Assembly (NCBI RefSeq): GCF_000725485.1
Contig: NZ_JOAG01000015.1
Coordinates: 248,001-312,000 of the forward strand
Length of the DNA stretch: 64,000 nucleotides
DNA from: Nonomuraea candida
GTDB lineage: Bacteria; Actinomycetota; Actinomycetes; Streptosporangiales; Streptosporangiaceae
Reading direction: 5' to 3'
The position numbers and the translations under genes are program-made. Positions 20,061 to 28,486 of this stretch are shown here, piece by piece (within the stretch, counting starts at the first letter, position 1; the number at the start of each line of letters is the position of its first letter). The notes beneath the pieces were generated by a model. That model saw only the letters and a program-made list of their open reading frames with translations, searched no databases and was not told where the DNA came from.

Positions 20061-20499
20061 GCAGTACGCGGCGGTGAGGCTGCTGCGCGAGGAGATCGGC
20101 AACCTGATCAAGACCGTTCCCGGGCCGGTGGCGAGCGTGTCGCTGCGGCTGGGCGAGTGCACCCTGGAGGTGAGCTGGGCCCACGGGCAGGCGCCGGCGG
20201 CCGTGCCGCAGCAGGCCCCGGCCGCCCCCGTGGAGGAGGCCGACGACCCGGCGCTGCACTCGGTGACCGCCCCCGTGGTCGGCACCTTCTACGTCGCCCC
20301 CGAGCCGGGCGCGCCGCCCTTCGTGCAGGTCGGCGACCGGGTCAGCGCCGGGCAGACGATCGGCATCGTCGAGGCCATGAAGCTCATGAACCCGGTCAAG
20401 ACCGAGCGGGCCGGCGAGGTGGTCGAGGTCGTGGCGGGCAACGCCGACCCGGTGGAGTTCGACCAGGTGCTGGTCCTCATCCGGTCGGACGAGACATGA
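20053..20499 (+). CDS. accB: biotin carboxyl carrier protein
   Basis: A 148-residue carrier. The N-terminal 45 residues are helical, a Pro/Ala linker follows, and the biotinyl domain starts near residue 70 (VTAPVVGTFYVAPEPGAPPF). The biotin-acceptor Lys110 is in the canonical EAMKLMN motif. It carries CO2 from the biotin carboxylase to the carboxyltransferase. It overlaps AccDA at its start and AccC at its end (ATGA), so the three subunits are translationally coupled. Confidence 0.96.
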   Translation: MSEQYAAVRLLREEIGNLIKTVPGPVASVSLRLGECTLEVSWAHGQAPAAVPQQAPAAPVEEADDPALHSVTAPVVGTFYVAPEPGAPPFVQVGDRVSAGQTIGIVEAMKLMNPVKTERAGEVVEVVAGNADPVEFDQVLVLIRSDET

Positions 20500-21869
20500 G
20501 CTTCGACAAGATCCTCATCGCCAACCGGGGCGAGATCGCGCTGCGGGTCGCGCGTACCTGCCGGGAGCTGGGCATCAGGACGGTGGCCGTGCACTCCACC
20601 GCCGACCGCGACGCCCGGTTCGTCTCCTACGCCGACGAGGCGGTGCACATCGGGCCGGGGCCCGCGCGCCGCAGCTACCTGTACGTCCCCGCGATCATCG
20701 AGGCGGCGCTGCGCACCGGCGCGCAGGCCGTGCACCCCGGCTACGGCTTCCTGTCGGAGGACGCCGACTTCGCCCGGATCTGCGCCCACCACGGCCTCGT
20801 CTTCATCGGCCCGCGCCCCGAGGTGATGGAGTGCGTCGGCGACAAGGCGCGGGTGCGCGCGCTGATGGCCGCCGCCGGGCTGCCCGTGCTGCCCGGCAGC
20901 GAGGGCGCGGTGCCCTCGCTCGGGGAGGCGGAGCTGATCGCGGACGAGATCGGCTACCCGGTCATCGTCAAGGCGGCGGCGGGCGGCGGCGGGCGCGGCA
21001 TCGAGGTGGCCGCGGACCGGGCGGAGCTGCGCGAGGTCTACCGGCGCACCACCGCCTTCGCCCGCCAGGTGTTCGGCAACGGGGACGTCTACCTGGAGCG
21101 GTTCGTGCCGGTGGCGCGCCACGTGGAGGTCCAGCTCCTCGGCGACGGCACCGGGAACGTGGTGCACCTCGGCGAGCGGGACTGCTCGCTGCAGCGGCGC
21201 AACCAGAAGCTGGTGGAGGAGGCGCCCTCACCGTTCCTGCCCGGCCCGGTGCGGGCCCGGCTGGGCGAGCTCGCCGTGGCCGGGGCCCGGCACCTCGGCT
21301 ACACCGGGGCCGGGACGATGGAGTTCCTCGTCGATCCCGAGGGGCGGCCGACGTTCATGGAGATCAACGCGCGCATCCAGGTGGAGCACCCGGTCACCGA
21401 GATGCTCACCGGCGTGGACCTGGTCAGGGAGCAGATCCGGGTGGCCGCGGGCGGCAGCCTGCCGTTCGGGCAGGAGCAGGTGCGGCTCACCGGGGCGGCC
21501 ATCGAGTGCCGGATCAACGCCGAGGACCCCGACGCCGGGTTCCGCCCCACGCCCGGGCGGCTGGCGGTGTTCCGCCCGCCGGGCGGTCCCGGGGTCCGGG
21601 TGGACTCCGGATACGCGCAGGGGGACGCGGTGCCGCCGACGTACGACTCGCTGATCGCCAAGCTGATCGTCTGGGCGCCCACCCGGGCGGAGGCCATCGC
21701 GCGGGCGGACCGGGCGCTGGCCGAGTTCGCGGTCGAGGGGCCGGGCGTGGCCACGACGATCCCGCTGCTGCGCCGGCTGCTCGCGCAGCCGCGCTTCGCG
21801 GCCGGGGAGCACACGACCCGGTTCGTGGACGAGTTCATGCGCTCCCAGGCGCTGGCCCCCGCCTCCTGA
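20496..21869 (+). CDS. accC: biotin carboxylase
   Basis: A 457-residue ATP-grasp enzyme, the usual length for AccC. It opens with FDKILIANRGEIALRV. The glycine-rich ATP loop AAAGGGGRGI is near residue 160, and MEINARIQVEHPVTEM near residue 290 is the diagnostic catalytic segment. It carboxylates the biotin of AccB using bicarbonate and ATP. It is the last gene of the plus-strand half of the polyketide cluster and is followed by a strong hairpin. Confidence 0.96.
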   Translation: MSFDKILIANRGEIALRVARTCRELGIRTVAVHSTADRDARFVSYADEAVHIGPGPARRSYLYVPAIIEAALRTGAQAVHPGYGFLSEDADFARICAHHGLVFIGPRPEVMECVGDKARVRALMAAAGLPVLPGSEGAVPSLGEAELIADEIGYPVIVKAAAGGGGRGIEVAADRAELREVYRRTTAFARQVFGNGDVYLERFVPVARHVEVQLLGDGTGNVVHLGERDCSLQRRNQKLVEEAPSPFLPGPVRARLGELAVAGARHLGYTGAGTMEFLVDPEGRPTFMEINARIQVEHPVTEMLTGVDLVREQIRVAAGGSLPFGQEQVRLTGAAIECRINAEDPDAGFRPTPGRLAVFRPPGGPGVRVDSGYAQGDAVPPTYDSLIAKLIVWAPTRAEAIARADRALAEFAVEGPGVATTIPLLRRLLAQPRFAAGEHTTRFVDEFMRSQALAPAS

Positions 21870-21888
21870 GCGTGGCGTCTCGACGTGA

Positions 21889-21920
21889 CGCAGGGCCCGG
21901 CAACGGTGCCGGGCCCTGCG
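21889..21920. terminator. bidirectional hairpin terminator after accC
   Basis: A perfect 13-base-pair stem (21889-21901 with 21908-21920, arm CGCAGGGCCCGGC) with a six-base loop lies between the convergent accC and ABC permease genes. It marks a likely edge of the polyketide cluster. Confidence 0.85.
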
Positions 21921-22008
21921 CTCCCGGGTCCGCGCGCGGCGGACGGTCAGCCGGCCGCGTTCGCCGCCCGGTCGCGCTCGCGCCCCGCGGGCGCGACGGC
22001 CCGGCCGG

Positions 22009-22812
22009 TCATTGGCTGACCGCCCGCCGGTACAGGCGGGGGGCCAGCGGCACGAACACGAGCAGCAGCACGACCGACCACGCCAGCGACACCGGCACCG
22101 CGTGCCGCAGCGGCCAGGCGGTGGGCTCGGGCATGAGGGAGCCGGTGTTGCCGAACAGCTCGCGGGCGGCCTGGACGAGCGTGGAGACCGGGTTCCACTC
22201 GGCGATCGGCTTCAGCACGCCGGGCAGGCGCGCGCTGTCGACGAAGGCGTTGGACAGGAACATCAGCGGGAACGACATGATGGTGGCGATGTTGTTGAAG
22301 ACCTCGGGCCTGCGCAGGGCCAGCGCGACGGTCGCCGTCACCCAGGAGAAGGCGTAGGCGAAGAAGACCAGCATCACGAAGCCCAGCGCGGCCTCCGGCG
22401 GCGAGGTGTGGATGCGCCACCCGACGAGCAGCCCGACCAGGGCCATGGTGACGACGCTGGTCACGTTCATGATCACGTCGGCGAGGGTCTGGCCGGTCAG
22501 CACCGCCGACGGCGACATCGGCAGGGTGCGGAACCGGTCGAAGATGCCCTTCTGCAGGTCCTGCGTCAGCGTGTAGCCGGTGATCTGCGCGCTGCCGACG
22601 ATCGTCATGACGAAGATCCCGGGAAGCAGGTACTCGTTGTACGACACGCCGGGCAGGGTGATCATGCTGCCGAACACGTAGGTGAACAGCAGCACGAACA
22701 CGACGGGCAGCATGATCACGCCGCCCAGCAGGTCGGGGGCGCGCCGGATCTTCAGGGCGTTGCGCCTGGCGATGGTCAGGCCGTCGGCGACGGCCAGGTG
22801 CAGGGCGTTCAT
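22009..22812 (-). CDS. ABC-2 type exporter permease (DrrB-like)
   Basis: A 267-residue permease with six predicted membrane segments and DrrB-family landmarks: LFTYVFGSMITLPG near residue 42, the NEYLLPGIFVMT segment, RFRTLPMSPSAVLTG near 95 and a late SNAFVDSARLPG loop followed by EWNPVSTLV. With the ATPase upstream it forms an exporter for lipophilic compounds or drugs. The ATG overlaps the ATPase stop (ATGA). It may serve the adjacent polyketide cluster, but the same four-gene operon is common in actinomycetes lacking such clusters, so that link is only a possibility. Confidence 0.92.
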   Translation of the reverse strand: MNALHLAVADGLTIARRNALKIRRAPDLLGGVIMLPVVFVLLFTYVFGSMITLPGVSYNEYLLPGIFVMTIVGSAQITGYTLTQDLQKGIFDRFRTLPMSPSAVLTGQTLADVIMNVTSVVTMALVGLLVGWRIHTSPPEAALGFVMLVFFAYAFSWVTATVALALRRPEVFNNIATIMSFPLMFLSNAFVDSARLPGVLKPIAEWNPVSTLVQAARELFGNTGSLMPEPTAWPLRHAVPVSLAWSVVLLLVFVPLAPRLYRRAVSQ

Positions 22813-23774
22813 CGGACGGTCTCCTTGGTCCTGTCGTCGGCGTCGCGTCCCGTCAGGGTCAGGAACACGTCGTCCAGGGTCGGGCGGCGCAGCCCGGCGT
22901 CGCGCACGGCGATCCGCTCGGCGGCCAGCTCGCCGAGCGCCCGGGTCAGCGTGGCGGCGCCGCCGGCGACCGGGAGCGTCACCCGGAGCGCGCCGGGGTC
23001 GAGCCGCACCTCGCCGGCGGCCAGCGGCGCCAGCGCCCGCCCGGCCGTCTCCAGGTCGGCCGCGCTGGTCACCGACAGCTCGATCCGGTCGCCGCCGACC
23101 TGGTCCTTGAGCTGGTCGGCGGTGCCGAGCGCGATCACGTGCCCGTGGTCCACCACGGCGATGCGATCGGCCAGCCGGTCGGCCTCCTCCAGGTACTGGG
23201 TGGTGAGCAGCACCGTCGTGCCGCCGCCGACCAGCTCGGAGATGACGTCCCACAGGCCGATCCGGGCCCGGGGGTCGAGGCCGGTGGTGGGCTCGTCGAG
23301 GAAGAGCACCGGCGGGGCGGCGACCAGCGCGCCGGCCAGGTCGAGCCGGCGCCGCATGCCGCCGGAGTAGCCCTGCACCGGGCGGTCGGCCGCCTCGGTC
23401 AGGTCGAAGCGCTCCAGCAGCTCGCGGGCGCGCTCGCGGCTGCGCCTGACGCCCAGGTGGTAGAGGCGGCCGACCATCTCCAGGTTCTCGGCGCCGGTGA
23501 GGTGGTCGTCCACGGCGGCGTACTGGCCGGAGGCGCCGATGCGGCCGCGCAGGCGGCGCGCGTCGCGCACGACGTCGAGCCCGGCCACCTCGGCGCGCCC
23601 GGCGTCGGGTCTCAGTAACGTGGTCAGGATGCGGACGGTGGTGGTCTTGCCCGCCCCGTTCGGGCCGAGCAGCCCGAAGACGGTCCCCTCGGGGACGCGC
23701 AGCTCCATCCCGTCGAGGGCGACGACGTCGCCGAACTTCTTGACCAGCCCCTCGGCCACGATGGCGTCGGACAT
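22809..23774 (-). CDS. ABC exporter ATPase (DrrA-like)
   Basis: A 321-residue ATPase: Walker A GPNGAGKTTT, Q-loop region, ABC signature YSGGMRRRLD, Walker B VLFLDEPTTGLD and the H-loop segment LTTQYLEEADRLADR. The C-terminal domain after residue 220 is the extension typical of DrrA-type daunorubicin exporters and ends in PTLDDVFLTLTGR. It powers the DrrB-like permease with which it overlaps. AAGGAG precedes the ATG. Confidence 0.95.
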   Translation of the reverse strand: MSDAIVAEGLVKKFGDVVALDGMELRVPEGTVFGLLGPNGAGKTTTVRILTTLLRPDAGRAEVAGLDVVRDARRLRGRIGASGQYAAVDDHLTGAENLEMVGRLYHLGVRRSRERARELLERFDLTEAADRPVQGYSGGMRRRLDLAGALVAAPPVLFLDEPTTGLDPRARIGLWDVISELVGGGTTVLLTTQYLEEADRLADRIAVVDHGHVIALGTADQLKDQVGGDRIELSVTSAADLETAGRALAPLAAGEVRLDPGALRVTLPVAGGAATLTRALGELAAERIAVRDAGLRRPTLDDVFLTLTGRDADDRTKETVR

Positions 23775-23805
23775 GGTGATCTCCTTGCTGTCAGGGACGG
23801 TGCTG

Positions 23806-24732
23806 TCAGGAACGGTGGATGACGATGTCGCCGTGGCCGGTGTGGGCCCGGACCTCGACGACCTCTTCCGACTGGCCGGGGCCGTCGCTGGGGTCCAGCT
23901 CGACGTCGACGGTGCCGTACGTCGAGCTGACGTCCAGCCAAGCGGCGGAGCCCTCGCGGATGCCGAGGTCGAGGCCGCCGCCGGTGGTCTCCATGACGAC
24001 GGCGCCGGACACGACCTCGCCGATGCGCACGCCCGCGTACGCGGTCTTCACCGCCGCGCCGGCCGGGGCGCGGTCGACGGTGATGTCGCCGTAGGCGCTG
24101 TTGAGCCGCAGCTCGCCGGTCACCTCGCCGACGCGGACGTCGCCGTGGGAGTTCTTGATCACGGCCGGGCCGTCGATCGTGCCGACGCGGATGTCGCCGT
24201 GGGTGGCGGCGATGTCGGCGGGCCCGGAGGAGCGGGTGACCGAGATGTCGCCGTGGGTGCTCTTCAGCCGCAGCCGGCCGGCCTGCTCGACCTGGATGTC
24301 GCCGTAGGACGTGGTGTAGGACACCTCGCCGAGCGGCCCGCGGCAGCGCAGGCCCGCCCCCGCCCTGGCGTCCACGCGGGAGCCGGCGGGCAGGTCGATC
24401 GTCACCTCGACCGAGCCCTCGCCGAACAGGAACGAGCGCGCCCAGTCCGCGGGCGACTCCACCAGCAGGTCGAGCGAGAGCCCCCGGCCGGAGGCCGGGC
24501 CGCCTTCCTTGTCGGCGCGCACGACCAGCCTGCCGTCGGCGTACTCGGCCCGCACGTGCCGGGCGGCCTGCACGTCGGCGTCGTTGTCGCGGTCGCTCGG
24601 GCGCACCTCGACGACGGTGTCGGCGCGGTCGCCCGCGTTGATCCGGAGCGTGCCGGCCCCCAGGTCGATGATGGCGAGGATGGGCTGCGGGGTGTCGAAG
24701 GTCGGGGTCGCGGTCTCGTCGAAGGTCGGCAT
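23806..24732 (-). CDS. DUF4097-family beta-strand repeat protein
   Basis: A 308-residue protein made of repeated short strands around the motif (S/T)xYGDI or THGDI (for example TTSYGDIQV, STHGDISV, AATHGDIRV, NSHGDVRV, NSAYGDITV), forming a DUF4097 right-handed beta-solenoid. No signal peptide is visible. The frame extends to an ATG at 24834 that overlaps the upstream stop (TGATG), but the extra 34 residues are Thr/Pro low complexity and the region contains a TGACGTCA palindrome. GAGGAA before the ATG at 24732 supports the shorter form. It is co-transcribed with the ABC exporter; its function is unknown. Confidence 0.8.
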   Translation of the reverse strand: MPTFDETATPTFDTPQPILAIIDLGAGTLRINAGDRADTVVEVRPSDRDNDADVQAARHVRAEYADGRLVVRADKEGGPASGRGLSLDLLVESPADWARSFLFGEGSVEVTIDLPAGSRVDARAGAGLRCRGPLGEVSYTTSYGDIQVEQAGRLRLKSTHGDISVTRSSGPADIAATHGDIRVGTIDGPAVIKNSHGDVRVGEVTGELRLNSAYGDITVDRAPAGAAVKTAYAGVRIGEVVSGAVVMETTGGGLDLGIREGSAAWLDVSSTYGTVDVELDPSDGPGQSEEVVEVRAHTGHGDIVIHRS

Positions 24733-24833
24733 CGCGGTTTCCTCGTCGCGGGTCGCTGGGGTCGGCGTGGTCGTCGGCGGGCGTGGCGTCCTTGACGTCA
24801 TGTGTGGCGTCACCGATGGCGTCATGGTGGTCA

Positions 24834-25376
24834 TCAGCGCACCCAGCCGCTGAAGCGGTTGCCGCTCCGGGTGGTGGCGCGCGGGCCCGCCGGGCGGGCG
24901 GCGCCGGGGTCGAGCGCGGCGGAGACCGCGCGGACCAGCCAGGCGTTGACCGACAGCCCGTCTCTGGCGGCGGCCTCCTCGATGCGCGGCTTGAGGTGCT
25001 CGGGGACGCGGAGCGAGATGCGGGAGGTGCCGCCCTCGTCGGCGTCCGGCGGGGGCGGCGGGGCGGGCGGTGGGCCCGGTGGCGGGCCCGGTGGACCGGC
25101 GCGCTCGCCGTCCGCCTCGAAGGACCCGCGGGTCAGCGGGGGCGTGACGACGAAGTCGGGGTCGCGGCCGCGCAGGCGCACCTCGACCGAGCCGGGCGCG
25201 AGGTCTCGGGTGATCTCGTCGGCGGCCGCGGACAGGGCCTCCAGGAGCGCGAGCCTGGCGGCCGACTCCAGGGTGGCGGCCAGGCGCTCGGCCAGGGCCC
25301 TGGCCTCCTCGCCGCCCGCGCCGGCGGAGAGCGCCAGCTCGCGGCGGAGGTGATCGACATACGGGGCGAGATCCAT
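24834..25376 (-). CDS. HicB/Arc-like ribbon-helix-helix regulator
   Basis: A 180-residue protein. The N-terminal 75 residues are helical. A Pro/Gly-rich segment (GPPPGPPPAPPPPP) follows, then a ribbon-helix-helix domain near residues 117-150 (SRISLRVPEHLKPRIEEAAARDGLSVNAWLVRAVSAAL) like HicB-type antitoxins and MetJ/Arc repressors. No HicA-like toxin is adjacent, so it is better read as the transcriptional regulator of the operon it heads (DUF4097 and DrrAB). Palindromes at its own promoter support autoregulation. The ATG lies at or next to the predicted transcription start, suggesting a leaderless message. Confidence 0.82.
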   Translation of the reverse strand: MDLAPYVDHLRRELALSAGAGGEEARALAERLAATLESAARLALLEALSAAADEITRDLAPGSVEVRLRGRDPDFVVTPPLTRGSFEADGERAGPPGPPPGPPPAPPPPPDADEGGTSRISLRVPEHLKPRIEEAAARDGLSVNAWLVRAVSAALDPGAARPAGPRATTRSGNRFSGWVR

Positions 25377-25437
25377 GACGTCACTATGACACCACTATGA
25401 CGTCATCGCAAGGCAGAGGGCGTCACCATCGACGTCA
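25376..25437 (-). promoter_or_regulatory. autoregulated, leaderless promoter with TGACGTCA palindromes
   Basis: On the minus strand TTGCGA (25406-25411), a 17-base spacer and CATAGT (25383-25388) form a promoter whose start point falls on the ATG at 25376. Two perfect palindromes TGACGTCA lie at 25376-25383 and 25398-25405, 22 bases apart. A near copy CGACGTCA is at 25430-25437. A further perfect copy lies at 24793-24800 before the DUF4097 gene. Ribbon-helix-helix proteins bind such short, helically phased palindromes. Confidence 0.65.
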
Positions 25438-25463
25438 TGACGGCGCCACCCCGACGGCAGCCC

Positions 25464-25545
25464 GTCACGAGCCCCGCGTCACGAGCCCCGCATCACGAGC
25501 CCCGCATCACGAGCCCCGCGTCACGAGCCCCGCGTCACGGGCCGC
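25464..25545. repeat. 14-base tandem repeat in the regulator-ligase intergenic region
   Basis: Five full copies and a partial sixth of GTCACGAGCCCCGC, with GCGT/GCAT variation between units. The 374-base region 25377-25750 otherwise holds only the regulator's promoter and a GC-rich leader of the downstream ligase. The unit length is not a multiple of three and no gene covers it. Confidence 0.85.
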
Positions 25546-25750
25546 CACAGCGCCCTGCCGACCGGCCTGCTGGGGGTCGCCCCGCCGCGCCCTGACCCGC
25601 GTTCGGCCCGCCGGAAAGCCGATCGCCCCGCGGGGACCGGGCACGGTCCGGTGGTCGCGATCTGGTGGAGTTGGGGGAAAGGAGTGCCGGGCGGGGCGCG
25701 GGGAGGGCAAGATCGGAAGCGGCCCGACCCCCGCCGTCGAAAGGGAGCGC

Positions 25751-26887
25751 ATGACCGTGACCGCCGCATCGACGACCTCCGCGCCGTCCGACCCCGCGCG
25801 CCCGCTGATGGGGGTCGAGGAGGAGTACCTCGTCGTCGATCCCCGCACCCGGGAGGTGGCGCCGCGGGCCGGGCTGGTCGTCGCGCGGGCCGCCGGCGAG
25901 CTGGGCGACCGCGTGTGCACGGAGATCACCCAGTTCCAGGTGGAGGCCAAGACGCCGCCCTGCGCGGGCTCCGCCGAGCTGGCGCGGGAGCTGGCGCGGA
26001 TGCGCGCCGTGGTGGCCGCCGCCGCGCGGGCCGAGGGCCTGGCCCTGATCGCCTCCGGCACCCCCGTGCTGGGGCCCGCGGTCCCGCCGCCGATCACCGA
26101 GGACCCCCGCTACGACCTCGGCATCGAGAACTACCGCTCGCTCCACGACGAGCAGGCGATCTGCGCCGGCCACGTCCACGTCCACCTGCCCGACCGGGAG
26201 CGGGCGCTGCTGGTCTGCAACCACCTGCGGCCCTGGCTGCCCGCCCTGATCGCGTTCATGGCCAACTCGCCGTTCTGGACCGGCCGCGACACCGGGTACG
26301 CGGCCTGGCGCGTCCTGGCCTGGAGCAAGTGGCCGGTGGCCGGGCCGCCGCCCTACCTGGAGAGCCTCGGGCACTTCGAGCGCCTGGTCGAAGGGCTGAC
26401 CGCGAGCGGCGCGCTGGTGGACCCGGCGACGATGTTCTGGGACGCGCGGCCGTCGCTGCGACTGCCCACGGTGGAGGTGCGGGTGAGCGACGTGCCCGCC
26501 TCCGCGCGGGAGTCGGCGCTCCTGGCGCTCGTGGTCAGGGCGCTGGTCACGGTCTCGCTGCGGCGGGTGGAGGCGGGCGATCCCGGGCCGCGGCCGCCGG
26601 ACGAGCTGCTGCGCGTGGCGTACTGGCGGGCCGCCAGGGACGGGCTCGACGGGCACGGCGCCGATCCGTACACCGGGCGGCAGGTTCCGGCGGCGCAGGT
26701 GGTGGAGGGGCTGATCGAGCACGTCAGGCCCGCGCTGGAGGAGAGCGGCGACCTGGAGACGGTCCTGCGGGAGTGGCGGTGGCTGCGCGAGGCCGGGAGC
26801 GGGGCCGCCCGGCAGCGCGCCGCGCTGAGGAGGCACGGGTCGTTCGAGGGCGTGGTGGACGACCTGGTGGCGCGGTTCTCCGGCTGA
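25751..26887 (+). CDS. carboxylate-amine ligase, YbdK/glutamate-cysteine ligase 2 family
   Basis: A 378-residue enzyme with the GCS2 signature MGVEEEYLVVDPRTRE near residue 20, the metal/ATP segment ITQFQVEAKTPPC near 58 and GHVHVHLPDRERALLVCNHLRPWLPAL near 137. Family members ligate an amino group to a carboxylate, often glutamate to cysteine, using ATP; the true substrate is uncertain. The ATG at 25751 has AAGGGAG at the right spacing. It stands alone: the neighbours on both sides are on the other strand. Confidence 0.9.
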   Translation: MTVTAASTTSAPSDPARPLMGVEEEYLVVDPRTREVAPRAGLVVARAAGELGDRVCTEITQFQVEAKTPPCAGSAELARELARMRAVVAAAARAEGLALIASGTPVLGPAVPPPITEDPRYDLGIENYRSLHDEQAICAGHVHVHLPDRERALLVCNHLRPWLPALIAFMANSPFWTGRDTGYAAWRVLAWSKWPVAGPPPYLESLGHFERLVEGLTASGALVDPATMFWDARPSLRLPTVEVRVSDVPASARESALLALVVRALVTVSLRRVEAGDPGPRPPDELLRVAYWRAARDGLDGHGADPYTGRQVPAAQVVEGLIEHVRPALEESGDLETVLREWRWLREAGSGAARQRAALRRHGSFEGVVDDLVARFSG

Positions 26888-26950
26888 CGGCCCGGTGAGA
26901 TTGACCGGCGGCGGGCGGGCCGCACCCCCGCCGCCGGTGGCGGAACGGCT

Positions 26951-28486
26951 TCAGCCCGCCGGGACGTGCCCGGCCAGGAACTCACGCAGCGGGGCGACGT
27001 GGCGTACGGGGTCCTGCCAGCGGGCCTGGAGGTCCTCCAGCAGGTGCCGCTCGGCGACCAGCTCGCCGCGCCGCCACACCCGGACGACGGGGTGCAGGAA
27101 GGCGCACTCGTCGGCCCGGTCGGGCGTCGGGTGCCGCCGGATGGCGAACACGTCGGGATGCTCGTCGCGCGGCCCCCACCGCAGGGTGACGGTGAGCAGC
27201 AGGTCCTCGCCGGCGAAGCGGGCCGTCGCGTAGTCCTCCGGCAGGTCCTCGTAGCGGCGCGCGGTGCCGCCGCCCACGACGTACGCGTCCGACAGGTACT
27301 CGAACTGGGTCCACAGCGCCGAGCTGTGGTTGACCCGGGCGAGCACGTCGTCCGTCAGCGCGCCCGCGTCGGCGGGCACCTCGCGCGGGCGCAGCGGCAC
27401 GCCGTCGTAACGCTCGCACAGCAGCGCCGCCAGCGTGCGCAGGTTGTAGCGGAAGCCGTCGATGAACGCCGAGGAGGCGCGCTTGAAGTCGCGGGCCTGC
27501 ATGAGCGTGCCCGCGAAGTAGAGGCCGTCCACGTTGGCGGACTGGAAGTCGGGGCGGACGGCCGGCATGCGGCCGTTGGGCGCGAGCTCCGGACGGCAGG
27601 ACCCGGCGAACAGCCCGGTGTCCATCGTGAAGCCGGTGCAGCGCACCACGGCGTCGTAGTCGAGCACCGCCCGCTCGCCGTCGGCCAGCGTGTACGTGAT
27701 CGCCGCCTTGTACGCGCCGTCCTCGCGCCAGATCCGGTCCACGGTGCACTCCAGCACGGCGTGCAGGGTCTTGAACCAGTAGCTGTCGAGCAGCGCGCCG
27801 TACATGCCGCGCACGTGCCCGGGGTGCTTGCTGGTCCACGTCAGCCGCACGGGGCTGGGACTGGCCAGATGGATCACCGACGCGTACGGCAGCAGCGCCT
27901 GGGCGGTCTCGAACGCCGAGTTGCCCTTGCCGATGATGAGCACCCGCTGCCCGGTGTACTCCTCCCCGCCGGTGGGCGCGTCCTCGTAGCCGGTGGCCAG
28001 CTCGATGCCGGGAATGTCGGGCACGTACGGGCCGCCCCACCCGGTGGCCACGATGACGCAGTCGGCGCGGTAGACCTCCCCGTCCGTGTGGACGGCGAAC
28101 CGGTCGCCGGTCTTCTCCACCCGCAGCACCGGCGTGCCGTAACGCACGCGCAGCCCGTGCACGCGCTGGAAGTCCTCCAGGTAGCGCACCAGGTCGTCGG
28201 CGTGCGGGAAGTACTCCTGCGAGTAGCTCGCGAACCCCAGGTCGGGGTCGTCGTTGAGCAGGGAGTTCCAGTCCCAGCGGAGCTGGATCTCGCGCTCCTT
28301 CTCGCCGGTGTGGACCTTGTTCAGGGAGATCAGCCGGCGGTGGCGGGGATAGCGGCGGAAGAAGCCGCCGGGCGACTCCTCCCGCTCCAGCGTGACGTAG
28401 TCGGCCCCGGCCCGCTGGAGGAAGTAGCTGAGCTGGAGGCCGCCCGGCCCGGCCCCGATGATCAGGTAGCGGTGGTCGCGCGTCAC
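26951..28486 (-). CDS. flavin-containing NAD(P)H monooxygenase-like protein
   Basis: A 511-residue flavoprotein. The FAD motif GAGPGGLQLSYFL is at residues 11-23, the NADPH-binding fold IIGKGNSAFETAQ is near residue 190, and an ATGWGG segment is between them. The SPGGFFRRYPRHRRLISLNK region and long C-terminal part resemble FOXRED2-type members of the family. It probably oxygenates a heteroatom or a ketone, with substrate unknown. The GTG start overlaps the AhpD-like gene stop (GTGA), so the two are translationally coupled and may form one redox unit. Confidence 0.88.
   Translation of the reverse strand: MTRDHRYLIIGAGPGGLQLSYFLQRAGADYVTLEREESPGGFFRRYPRHRRLISLNKVHTGEKEREIQLRWDWNSLLNDDPDLGFASYSQEYFPHADDLVRYLEDFQRVHGLRVRYGTPVLRVEKTGDRFAVHTDGEVYRADCVIVATGWGGPYVPDIPGIELATGYEDAPTGGEEYTGQRVLIIGKGNSAFETAQALLPYASVIHLASPSPVRLTWTSKHPGHVRGMYGALLDSYWFKTLHAVLECTVDRIWREDGAYKAAITYTLADGERAVLDYDAVVRCTGFTMDTGLFAGSCRPELAPNGRMPAVRPDFQSANVDGLYFAGTLMQARDFKRASSAFIDGFRYNLRTLAALLCERYDGVPLRPREVPADAGALTDDVLARVNHSSALWTQFEYLSDAYVVGGGTARRYEDLPEDYATARFAGEDLLLTVTLRWGPRDEHPDVFAIRRHPTPDRADECAFLHPVVRVWRRGELVAERHLLEDLQARWQDPVRHVAPLREFLAGHVPAG

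Noticed and set aside
22009..23774. DrrAB-like exporter as the self-resistance pump of the polyketide cluster
   Set aside because: It belongs to a separate operon beyond a strong terminator, with RHH and DUF4097 genes, an arrangement also found without such clusters; not supportable from sequence.
24733..24834. Thr/Pro-rich N-terminal extension of the DUF4097 protein
   Set aside because: It contains a regulator palindrome and lacks a ribosome-binding site, while the ATG at 24732 has one; treated as leader sequence, though the TGATG overlap keeps it possible.
24834..25376. HicB antitoxin of a toxin-antitoxin pair
   Set aside because: No HicA or other small toxin gene is adjacent; it heads an exporter operon instead.
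25464..25545. Possible CRISPR array
   Set aside because: Units are contiguous 14-mers without spacers and there are no cas genes; the same reasoning applies to 34921-35000 and 38404-38499.
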